DNA of 64,000 bases from Juglans regia (lineage: Eukaryota > Streptophyta > Magnoliopsida > Fagales > Juglandaceae): the NCBI RefSeq assembly GCF_001411555.2, contig NC_049915.1, positions 19,687,424 to 19,751,423 of the forward strand, given 5' to 3'. Position numbers and translations under genes: made by a program. Below the pieces are notes generated by a model. It was given only the letters and a program-made list of their open reading frames with translations, had not been told where the DNA came from and ran no database searches. Positions 52,717-62,394 of the stretch are shown in pieces (within the stretch, counting starts at the first letter, position 1; every line of letters starts with the position of its first letter).

Positions 52717-54411
52717 CTAAAGCGCAGACAATAAATAGCTTGAAAGCACACCCCTCAACAAAATTAATCTATCACCTTGCGATAGCAAACGACTCTTCCA
52801 ACCTAACAACTTTTTCCCAACTCGTTTAAGCAATGGCTCAATGTGTCTAATCTTCAACCTAGCATTAGCAATTGAAACACCCAAATACGTAAATGGGAAT
52901 TGACCCTCTGTGAAACTAGTGTCCAACAACATCTCCTTTGTTCTACTATAAGCCAAATTTTTAGAGAAAAAAGTGGCTGATTTATCATGCTTCACTTATT
53001 GGCCTGTCCAACTCTCATATTCTCTCAAGACCTCCATTAAACATCGAATCAAGCCTTTACTCGCATTGGCAAAAACCACCACATCATCAGCATATAACAT
53101 ATGAGAAACTCTAGGAGCATTTATAGGATGAGAAAATGGCAAAATCCACCCCTTTGGCATTTTGTTATTTATCATCTTTGACAACACTTCTTCCATAATT
53201 ATAAATAAATACGGCGACAACGGATCACCTTGTCATAGACCCCCTTTAGGCTTAAAAAAAACCTCTATGCGTACCATTCATCATAATAGAAAACCACAGT
53301 GTCGAGACACAATTGTTAATCAGTTTTCAGAAATAATCAGAAAATCCAAGAGTACATAAAACATGATCCAAGAAACGTCAATCCAGCTTATCGTACGCCT
53401 TACTCATATCAATTTTCAGCATAATATTACCACCCCTAGCCTTTCGATACAACATCTTCGACATCTCTCGAGTAAGAGAAATATTCTCAAATATATTTCT
53501 ATCATTCACAAAAGCTCTCTGCTTAGGCAAAATAATATTTCCAAGTAGTAAAGATAGTCTAGATGCCAAAAGTTTGGAGAACATCTTATAAAAAAATGTT
53601 GCAATGACTTATCGGCTGGAACTTGTCAAAACTTTGTAAATTCTTCACCTTTGGAATAAGAACAATGAATGAGAAAAATAAAATCAATCATTACCTTTAA
53701 AGAACTCCTTCACTGCCTCCATCACATCATCTTAAACAATATGCCAGTTAACTAAATAAAAAGCTGACCCAAAACCATCTGGCCTCGAGCTACTGTCCAC
53801 TGCAATAGAAGAAAATGCCACAACCACTTCCTTCTCCAAAGGCTCCTCCATCAAACTCCTAACTTCACTATCTGAAACAACATGCTAAAATAAATTATCC
53901 AGATTCAGCAATGAACCCATCCCTTCTTGAGAAGAAATCCTTCAAAATACCGCACAACCTCGTCATGCAGCCTTTCGGGAGAATCCAGGGCCGAGCCATC
54001 AGATAATCTCATCTCTTTCACACATGAACTCCTTCTCCACAACGCAATAATAGCATGAAAAAATTTGGAGTTCTAGTCACCCTCCAACAACCATTTATTT
54101 TTTTCTTGTTGCGCCAACCTCGTTTCTTCCCCTTTTACCCAAATTTCAAGCTCCGCCTTGCTAACCAATAAATTCTCCTCCACAGCCTCAGAAAAGCTAG
54201 CTTGCAACGCTGCCTCCAAGAGCTCTAAAGGCACCTCCAACTCCCGAATAATCCCATCCACTAGACCGAAAACTTCCTTGCAACAAGTGTGCAGCTTATG
54301 CTTTAACCTCTCCAGTTTACCAGCCAATCTAAATAACCCACTACTGCACTCAATCAGCTTCCTCCATGAGCTTTCTACCACTTTCAGAAAATCCACTTGT
54401 GAAGTCCACAT
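52717..54411 (-). pseudogene. LINE reverse transcriptase
   Basis: In pieces: 54,411-54,073 (N-terminal linker ending NKWLLEGD), 53,584-53,378 (RLSLLLGNIILPKQRAFVND, MLKIDMSKAYDKLD), 53,220-52,996 (MSPYLFIIMEEVLSKMIN, then MLYADDVVVFANAS with the catalytic YADD kept) and 52,995-52,717 (FPFTYLGVSIANARLK, KRVGKKLLGWKSRLLSQGDR). The order and motifs are those of plant L1 RT. Stops and shifts between the pieces leave it inactive. Confidence 0.9.
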
Positions 54412-54629
54412 ATTCTGAAAACGGAATGAGCCAGCCCATATCTCTCAAAACCCGAAGAAAGCTGCAATAAGACCTGCGAATGATCTAATATTCTCCTACT
54501 TAACAGCTAAGCAGTAGCATCACCGAACTTAGAAACAAATGCATTATTCACTAGCACTCAGTCTAGTTTTGCCCAACTTCTGGCCATACTATGCTGACCA
54601 TTACACCATGAAAATTACCTCACTTCCAG

Positions 54630-55112
54630 TCAAAAATCAACAAGTCCACACCTGTCAATGCAATCATTAAAATCCTCCATATCAGTAAGAGGCCTTGGTC
54701 TTCCACCTACACGTTCCTCACCCGATCGGATAATATTAAAATCCCCCATCACCACCCATGAAACACCCACATTCGAAATACTAAACAAATGTCCCCATAG
54801 CTCTCTACGTTCAATCTGAGAACATTTTGCATAAATAAAAGTCCCTAACAATGGGCCACCCATATCTGAGAAAAGCCCGATGAAAGACTGATTAGTAACA
54901 CCAACAATATCCATCTCGACATCCTCTTTCCAACACACCCATATTTTACCACCAGCCCATATAGCAGAGCTAAACTTTGAAAATTTAAGACTAAGAGCCC
55001 ATCTCTGCATCTTTCCTACAGCTTGAAATGGCTCCGAGACCACCAACTTCCTCAACCTCATTTTCGATGTCCCCAAACTCCTAATATTCCACACCACTAT
55101 TTTGTCTGTCAT
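54630..55112 (-). pseudogene. LINE endonuclease (EEP/APE-type)
   Basis: The frame begins KIVVWNIRSLGTSKMRLRKL, the start of the endonuclease, and holds VVMGDFNIIRSGEERVGG with the GDFN catalytic motif, ending FNDCIDRCGLVDF, after which a stop occurs. About half of the domain is present in this frame. It nicks target DNA in active elements. Confidence 0.88.
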
Positions 55113-56414
55113 AAATTCAATTTTTGAGGTTGGCCTTTTGACCTGCGAGACTTCCTCACAACTGAATCTTTAGCACCCCCTAACCTCGAATCACACAACA
55201 ACTTTTGAGAGCCAGGGTCCGATGGTAATCCTTCTGAGAATCAGATACAACATCACCATCCCCTTTTGATAAAACCTCAAACCTATTAAACCCTTCAACT
55301 CCCTCAGTTGGCCTGTCATTAACACACTCCTCCTCCAATACTGGCATCTATCCTTCCCCACCTTCCATTACCACACACTGCAACTCTATATCCTGCAAAC
55401 CACTGTCCTTCACCACACACCTATCACTCTCCCCCACCATTACACCCACCTTTATAACCTTCCCCACCTCAACATCCTCCCCTTCTTGAGCCTTCTCAAC
55501 CACTCCCCTCTCTACCTCCTCCTCACTAATTTGCACTACCCCATCCAGTTTATCTACTACTGGGTTTCCCTATATCTCCCCTTTCTTATCCTTCAACTTC
55601 AATTGAGTCCCAACATCGTCAACATGTATCACTAAGCTAGCTTTGCTGATTTTCTTTACGACCAACTTCCTTCCAAACTTGTTCCACTGCTTCCTTCCTT
55701 GGCATTCTCAGCCCCTCCTTCCGTAACAGTTTTGTCTTAGACCTATCACCAGACCTGCATATCACCACTGTATGACCCTGTTGATAATGTTTGTTACAAT
55801 AAAAATCTCTCTTCTCATAAACTATTTCCTGCCACAAATGGTTTTCTTGTCCTATCACCAATGGAAAACTAGAAATTGGCTCATCTTGAAGATCAACCTC
55901 CATGCACAACCTCACCCTCGTTGCCCTCGTTCTATACAACTTAGCATTATCAGTGCCTAGAAACTTGCCAAACCGAGATGTGAAAATTTGCAAGCAATCC
56001 AACCTGTACAGATGCAACGGCAACCCGAGATGCAAGAATTTGCAAGCAATCCAACCTGTACAAATGCAATGGCAAAAAAATCCATTGTGGTGCAATGGAC
56101 GGCTCCTTCTACACGTCAAAATCCATGGACCAATTAAACAACCGAAATTGGCACCTTGCCACCACACTACACTCTCTCGCCCATGCTTGTAGATAATCCT
56201 TCTCATTAGCCAGATGAAGCAACACATGGAATTAATCCATAAATCTAATCATTGGGACCTCAGCGAAACCCCAAGTCTTAATTATTTGTAGCTGCAACAC
56301 ATCTATTGACGTCCTCGATGATGAAAACTTCAACACTAAAGCATATTTGAGGTCTTCCGCCACCCTATCCATCTCAACATCAGAAAACACAAAACACAAA
56401 ACCCAACTCTCCAT
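55113..56414 (-). pseudogene. LINE ORF1 (DUF4283-like and zinc knuckle)
   Basis: 56,414-56,232 reads VAEDLKYALVLKFSSSRTSI and IIKTWGFAEVPMIRFMD, the DUF4283 start. After a stop, 56,227-55,637 contains FTSRFGKFLGTDNAKLY, VRLCMEVDLQDEPISSFPLV and CNKHYQQGHTVVIC, a CCHC-like knuckle. A 52-bp tandem duplication (about 55,975-56,078) shifts the frame in the middle. The remaining part to 55,113 is low-complexity, Glu/Val-rich, in broken frames. Confidence 0.8.
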
Positions 56415-56892
56415 TAATCTGTTATGGTTTCTTCAGAGGTAGCTAAAACTTGGCTACAAGCAAAGGCCTTTGAAGCGCTTGAACGAATGTACGTCAATTA
56501 CCCCCTAATCCATTCACCGTTCAAGTCGCCTCCTTCTCAACCCTCTCTTTACCGTTTTCGCCCACCGAAACTCCAACACCATCCTTCAAAGAACCTTTGA
56601 CAGAACCCAACTCAATCTTGCAGGCAACCTAGGCCACTGGAGGGCCTCCCAGCGTGGGCATAGGTCGAACCCTAGCACACACGAAAAAACTCACACAAAC
56701 CCTAACTGAGAAAAATCACCTTGCCTCGTCAACACAAACTTGTTAAGATGGTAGTGTTAGTGTTATGATGATCTATTCTTTTGTCTGCACAGATGCAAGC
56801 ATATTTCCATGTTGTTTGTGTCTCTGCTGGTTCCATCTTCAGTACACCTTGCGAGCTAATCTATACTTCTGAGTTCCAAACGACCCTTCCTC

Positions 56893-57982
56893 AATGCTTT
56901 CTAAAACTTTTATCGCCCTCTTTTTTTCTTATCTCTAGCATTTTACCCTTCGGAAGCACAGACTTGGGTAAAAGCTGGTTGCTAGTTTTCCGGCAAATAT
57001 TTCCCGCTTTCAGACATAAATCCCGCACTATTTACCCACCTTTGTTGTGCTTTTGCTGGATTAACTCTTCAAGTTATGAGCTATCCATCTTGTCCAATGA
57101 TGAGAAAAACTTCCCCGTCTTCACGGACACTATCAAACATAGAAACCCATTAATCACCACCCTTCTTTCTATTAGAGGTGGAAAGGCAAGCTGAGATCTT
57201 TTCACTAATGGTGAACAGTTCTGTGCATAGAATGTCTTTCATGGATTCCTCCATTAAAATAGCAAGAGTACTTTAAATTTTAGGGTCTAGACCTGAACTG
57301 GGTTTCTCCGAGCACAAGCTCTGATGTCACCAACATGGGCAACCTCTTTGAAGAGTAGCGAGTAGCAGCCGAGTACGAGGCTAAAAATTCTAGCCAACAA
57401 CCACTGCTCTTGACTGTCGTAGTTCATTAGTTGCCAAATTTAGGATCAGTTTTTTTTCCCAGTAGATTCAATGAAGAGTAACTTGAATTGGTTAAATATT
57501 ATTACTTATGACTACCATGCACCTAAGTGGGATAACGTCAGGCTGCTCATGCGGCTTTGTATGATCCAACGAGCCAACTCAATACACATTATGGTATTCG
57601 CACCTAGATCTCTAGGGGCTTATCCTCATGCTAGTTGGTTTTGGGGTTGCCTTTCAATGGCTATGCATGGAATCTTGTAGATTCCCAGGACAACGCCATA
57701 GGTGCACCAGCCACAGGTCCAACCATCACAACCGAAGGAGGTATGACCTTTAAGCCAATCAAAGATCATATTTGGATATATGGGGATGCTTTAATGTACA
57801 ATTCCACTTATGCGAAAAATTATTGCATAGCTGAATCATTATGGATTGGTTTTGATGATGTGGAGGATGTCAGAACTAAGGTTTCTTATACCAAGGAAAT
57901 GAGGTTGCTTGGTTTCTATGTTTGGCAAGTACCCAACCATGATGACAATTGGGTGTTTTCTCTAGCTACAGGTCGAAATTAG
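56893..57982 (+). pseudogene. GH18-b relic of unit 3
   Basis: Starts [18 protein letters not shown] text after ATG 56,893 and continues LGKSWLLVFRQIF in a shifted frame. It includes the GH18 pieces LCCAFAG-like, YELSI, and FTDTIKHRNPLITTLLSIRG (to about 57,194), then LDLNWVSPS near 57,293, where the catalytic Glu is Val. Stops and frame changes are many. The end 57,635-57,982 is open: [20 protein letters not shown] and HDDNWVFSLATG. It is more complete in the middle than the unit 1 copy, but dead. The phase-1 end (ACAG before GTCGAA) again faces the transmembrane exon at 58,216. Confidence 0.85.
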
Positions 57983-60225
57983 AATATAGTAGTGTCTATT
58001 CAAAATGTATTCATTCCTGATACATAATTTGTAGATATCATTCTAGTAAGTATGTAACTGGTGACATTAATTAAACCATTTATGTTTACCCTGGTTTAGT
58101 TCCTTTTGCTAATACATCATCAATGACTTTTACAATTGGTATATGATAAGGTTCAAATTGGTTAATTTTATGACATGGTTTTACATCTCTGATTGTGAAA
58201 TGATTTGACCATCAGCAGAGGAGCTCGATGATGAAAATCAGAACCAAAAGGGGAGATTGTTAGTGATTGTTTTGGTTTTGAGTAGTGCTACAATTGTTCT
58301 CCTTCTAGGGTTAGTGTGGGTGATTTGTTATTTGAGGAAGAGAAAGGTCAAATCTACAGGTAATTTCTTTTGTCCTAGTTATAATAACACTCTGCTAAAT
58401 TCAACATATATTGTAAATTGATATCTTTAAACATTTTTTCTCTTATTGTCTTCTTCGGTTTCAGGGACTATACTAAAGGCAAGGAAAGGACAAGAAGCCA
58501 AAGTAAATGGTATATCAACTAGTGGAAACTTAAACACCAATATTCCGGATCTTGAAGTCTATAGTTATGCTGATATTGAGATGGCTACGAATAAATTTTC
58601 ATTTGAAAATAAGCTAGGAGAGGGTGGATATGGTCCTGTTTACAAGGTAAACTTTTTTAGTGCTTGGTAATCTAAAATTAGACAATGCCTAGTTATCAGA
58701 TACCGGGCTGCTGCATATGTGTTGCATGTTCTACCTTTATAACACTAACCATGGATGTGTGTGTATGTTGCAGGGTGTACTAGCAAACAAACTAGAAATA
58801 GCAGTGAAAAAACTTTCAAAAGCTTCAACACAGGGGTTTGAGGAGTTCAAGAATGAGGTTACACTAACAGCAAAACTGCAACATGTTAATCTTGTAAGAG
58901 TTTTGAGATTTTGCATCGAAAGGGATGAACAAATGTTGATCTATGAGTACATGCCAAAGAAAAGCTTGGACTTCTACCTCTTTGGTAAGAATCCTATTTG
59001 TTCATAATTAGCATAATGTAATTTGTGTTACAATTTTTTCAAATTTTTTAAAAGTAGAAGCTAATATTCATGCCCCACATGGGCCCTAGTTCAGCGTATA
59101 TGAAAGTGGTGGCAAGTAGTGTGAGTAAAGACAAATTTTGTATTCTTGGTGGTTGGTGCCATCCAGAGTTAAGCTTAAATATAAATCAAGGTGAACTTAG
59201 CTTTAGCTTAAGCTCTAGAGAGGGTTGACACAAATTGTTCTGGTTCTTAAAATACTTGTGAACTCAATAGCATTTTGGTCCTTTGTTCAAGTCATTACTC
59301 CGAAAACTGGTATTTCATTATCAAATTAATGCAGACAGTGCCAAACGATTTCTTTTGGATTGGACAAAGCGTGTTCATATAATCGAAGGGATTACTCAAG
59401 GACTTCTATATCTCCAAGAATACTCAAGATTGACAATAATTCATTGAGACCTGAAAGCTAGCAACATTTTACTTGACAATGAAATGAAGCCTAAGATCTC
59501 AGATTTTGGTATGGCAAAGACTTTCAGTAAAGATGAACAAGAAGCAAACACCGGCAGGATTGTGGGAACATAGTGAGTATTCTTCCTATTAAAATTTAAT
59601 AATTTAAGCATTCTTTTCATCCGAGACTAATTGTTGTGTACAATTTACCAATGCAGTGGTTATGTTTCACCGGAATATGTTAAAAAAGGTTTATACTCTA
59701 CTAAATCCGATGTTTACAGCTTTGGAGTTCTAATTCTACAGATCATAAGTGGGAAGAAGAATGCCTGCTTTTATGGTCTAAATGAAGATTTGAACCTCCT
59801 TGAATATGTATGTTGGTTCAGCACTCTCTTCCATAATATATAAGTACAAACAAAAATCAAATTTAACTTATCATGGTCGGTAACATTAATTTATGGGGAA
59901 TTTTCTGTAATTTCAGGTATATGAATTGTGGAAGTCAGGGAAAGGTATGGAGTTTATGGATCCATCTATAGATGATACAGTTTCATCATGTAAACTAATC
60001 AGATGTCTTCAAATAGGTCTTTTATGCGTTCAGGAAAATGCAACTGATAGGCCATCCATTTTGGAGGTTTCTTCAATGCTAAAAAGTGAGAGTGCTGCTC
60101 TTACAATCCCCAAAATTCCTGCTTTTTCTACAAAAAGAAACGGAGATGAGGGAACTAAATCTCAATTCCAACTAGAAAATTGTTCCATCAATGATACAAC
60201 ACTCTCCCAAATGGTAGCCCGGTAA

Positions 60226-61290
60226 CTAAGCAAGGAGCCCTTTCTATTCGGAAATATAGTTTCATAATTGGTGAGAAATTTCTGCTTATTCTTAAAAGAG
60301 AGATATATACATATATGTATATGTATGTACTTCTTTCATTGTACCAATTTTTAAATCATTGCAGAAGATCCATTTAGAGTGAAAAATGCTATTCATCGTT
60401 CTTTTATCATTCTCTAATGTGGCATCAAATGTCTGACAAATAAGTAAAAATAATAAGTAGTTTTTCAATTATTTGATGACAATCTTATGATAATACTTAA
60501 AAAGATGTAAATAAAATTACTATATTTGCAGCTCTTTAGGCACTTTGGTGGGGAGGAAAAACAGCAGTTTTGGTCAGGACAAGCATAAACTTGAAGCAGA
60601 GTGGGGAGAATGAAGAGGATTTACAAGAGGTGTACGCCTTAACATATATATTGAATAGATTTTGTAATAAAAGATCCGGTCACATCTTAAAATTTAATCC
60701 AAAGTCATGAGAGAGAAGAGCAAAAGTCATAAAAAACTAATCCTTCAAAATTATATATTAGAAGAATAGATGATAGGCTCAGGGGTCTAAAACCGGCCCC
60801 TCTTGAGCTTATATTTAAATTCTAGCAAGAGTCCAACCGTAAAAGTCTTCAGCCTAGATATGCAGACTTTATCTAAAACGATTGCACCATGCAGTACTAT
60901 CATGAAAGCAGATGCGAAAAATCAGACCAAAAAATGCATGCTTATTTTTTTTAATAAGCAAAATGCATGCCCACTGACTAATACTTTACAATTTTGCTGA
61001 GAAAATGATAATTTTATTCATAAAAAAGTACGTTAAGAAATAAATTAAATAATAAAATCTATTCTTTTTATAAGTTTAAGCTTTTGAGATAAGTGATGAC
61101 TTTACATGATATTTGGACAGAAGTCTTGAGTCGGAATCTTGACTATACACTTTAGTTCTATTTAATTAAATATTCCATATGTTGAGTCCACTCATTAAGT
61201 ATGAGTGTTAAGATACAAATTAAATAATAAAATCTACAACTTCCCATAAGCCTAAACTTTTGGAATAAGTAGTAATTTCGCATGACAAAG
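60226..61290 (+). other. 3' flank of unit 3
   Basis: Matches 8,167-9,280 (GGCACTTTGGTGGGG, AAATGCATGCTTATTTTTTT, ACTTCCCATAAGCCTAAAC). Homology ends near 61,285, then copia-derived sequence begins. Short frames here (60,803-61,000; 61,158-61,460 minus) are not genes. Confidence 0.7.
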
Positions 61291-61379
61291 TTCCCTAAAT
61301 GACAAACATGGGTGCTCCCTAAATGACGAGTGCTCGCGGACATTATGATAATATAAGTGCTATGCATATAGCTCACAAC

Positions 61380-61701
61380 GACGTGTTTTATTAACATACT
61401 AAACACATTGAAATTGCTTGTCTCTTTGTACGTCAATATCTTCAACAATGCCTCTTTCACTCACATTTAGTCTACTCTGAAGATAATCTTGCTGACATAT
61501 TCATGAAATCGAACATACTAAACACATTGAAATGATTGTCTCTTTGTACATCAATATCTTCAACAAGGCCTCTTTCACTTACATTTTGTCTACTCTGAAG
61601 ATAATCTTGCTGACATATTTACGAAATCCCATCCATTTAGTCGACTGGGTGATCTTGTTTTCAAACTCCAGCTGACTTCGCAACCTCGAGTTTAAGGGAG
61701 A
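61380..61701 (+). pseudogene. copia polyprotein C-terminus, with 119-bp duplication
   Basis: In broken frames it reads TKHIEIACLFVRQYLQQC, VYSEDNLADIF, and after a second copy of the same segment (about 61,393-61,511 and 61,512-61,630) HPFSRLGDLVFKLQLTSQPR and a stop. This is the RNase H tail of a copia polyprotein. The purine-rich TTTAAGGGAGA stands just before the LTR at 61,702, as a polypurine tract should. Confidence 0.8.
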
Positions 61702-62354
61702 TGTTAGTATATCTAGGAATATTTCCAAATATATCTCAGAGTATTTTCATAATTTGGTTCATCTTCGAATATTGCCATATTATGGATTATTCTTAGGACT
61801 AAATATTTTGCTATAAGCCTTGGTTGTATTTGTATTTATGACTTGATTGTATTTCCTATTTACCACATGCTTATTCAACTATAAATAGACATTTCCTATA
61901 CAATGAACAGAAAATTCAAAGACGTCTATTGGATTTATGGAGCTTGGTTCGTCGCTTGAGTGGAGGCAAGCTGAAAATTCGCTCGAGAGTTGGCTTGAAT
62001 GAAGATCAGACAGAGAGTTCGCTCAATACTTGCTTGTTAGTTGGCGTGAGCGAGGCTCAGGTAAAGAGTTAGCTCAACACTCAGTCTAGTGAATAACTCG
62101 ATAGTTGATTTCTTTTAGAGTTTCCACCGCATATGATGTTTTGTTTCTTGTACAGTCGAGAAAAAAAAAACTTGAGAGAGAGAGAGAGTGTCCGAGAAAA
62201 AGCATTGCATTGCTCCATATTGTATTCCCACTTTTTCATAATAAGATCCTGTATAGGTCCATGAGCATAGACACGTTGCTGAACCACTTAAAATCTGTGT
62301 TGTGTGTGATTGATTTCTGTTTTACTTTATTTTTCTCTTACCGTTTTCTCAACA
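61702..62354 (+). repeat. copia LTR, 653 bp
   Basis: Starts TGTTAGTATATC after a polypurine tract and ends CTCAACA just before a primer-binding site, so it acts as the 3' LTR of the sequence to the left and the 5' LTR of the one to the right. A TATA box CTATAAATAG is at 61,879-61,888. No target duplication can be checked, because the internal regions continue on both sides. Confidence 0.82.
61879..61888 (+). promoter_or_regulatory. TATA box in copia LTR
   Basis: CTATAAATAG, a near-consensus plant TATA box, in the middle of the LTR. Confidence 0.6.
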
Positions 62355-62356
62355 AC

Positions 62357-62370
62357 TGGTATTAAGAGTC
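62357..62370 (+). other. Primer-binding site after the 653-bp LTR
   Basis: TGGTATTAAGAGTC starts 2 nt after the LTR and resembles the Met-tRNA primer complement. Confidence 0.7.
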
Positions 62371-62394
62371 AAGATTCAGTTCTAAGGGAGAATA

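Larger units (their letters stand above)
50844..56767 (-). mobile_element. Nearly full-length, decayed LINE (L1-type)
   Basis: About 5.9 kb on the minus strand. The 3' end is a T-rich tract at 50,844-50,880 (a poly-A tail on the element's strand). ATGATCT occurs on both sides (50,837-50,843 and 56,768-56,774), and unit 1 has the single uninterrupted form GCTTATGATCTTTTCC near 4,807. Reading leftward: ORF1 with a DUF4283-like domain and zinc knuckle, endonuclease, reverse transcriptase, zf-RVT and RNase H. Many stops and shifts are present, so it is inactive. It sits in the first intron of unit 3, upstream of GH18-b. Confidence 0.9.
49363..60225 (+). pseudogene. GH18 receptor kinase, unit 3, with nonsense codon in kinase
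   Basis: GH18-a is intact: 49,363-50,458 (1,096 bp), signal peptide [20 protein letters not shown], active-site stretch FQGLDLAGL without the catalytic Glu. If the donor at 50,459 is not used, the frame ends at 50,538 as a soluble protein of 391 aa. Downstream exons: 58,216-58,359 (transmembrane), 58,465-58,646, 58,774-58,984, 59,335-59,572, 59,657-59,807 and 59,917-60,225, each the same length as in units 1 and 2. In the fourth kinase-side exon the HRD arginine codon CGA is TGA (59,445-59,447), so the kinase would end before its catalytic loop. Other changes are Gly to Arg in VLRFCI and Asn to Lys in [13 protein letters not shown] of 5.9 kb lies in the first intron. It could still give a secreted or membrane-anchored kinase-dead protein. 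Confidence 0.85.

Noticed and set aside
51772..54418. Plus-strand frames through the LINE
   Set aside because: Antisense to the LINE frames that carry the RNase H, zf-RVT and RT motifs.
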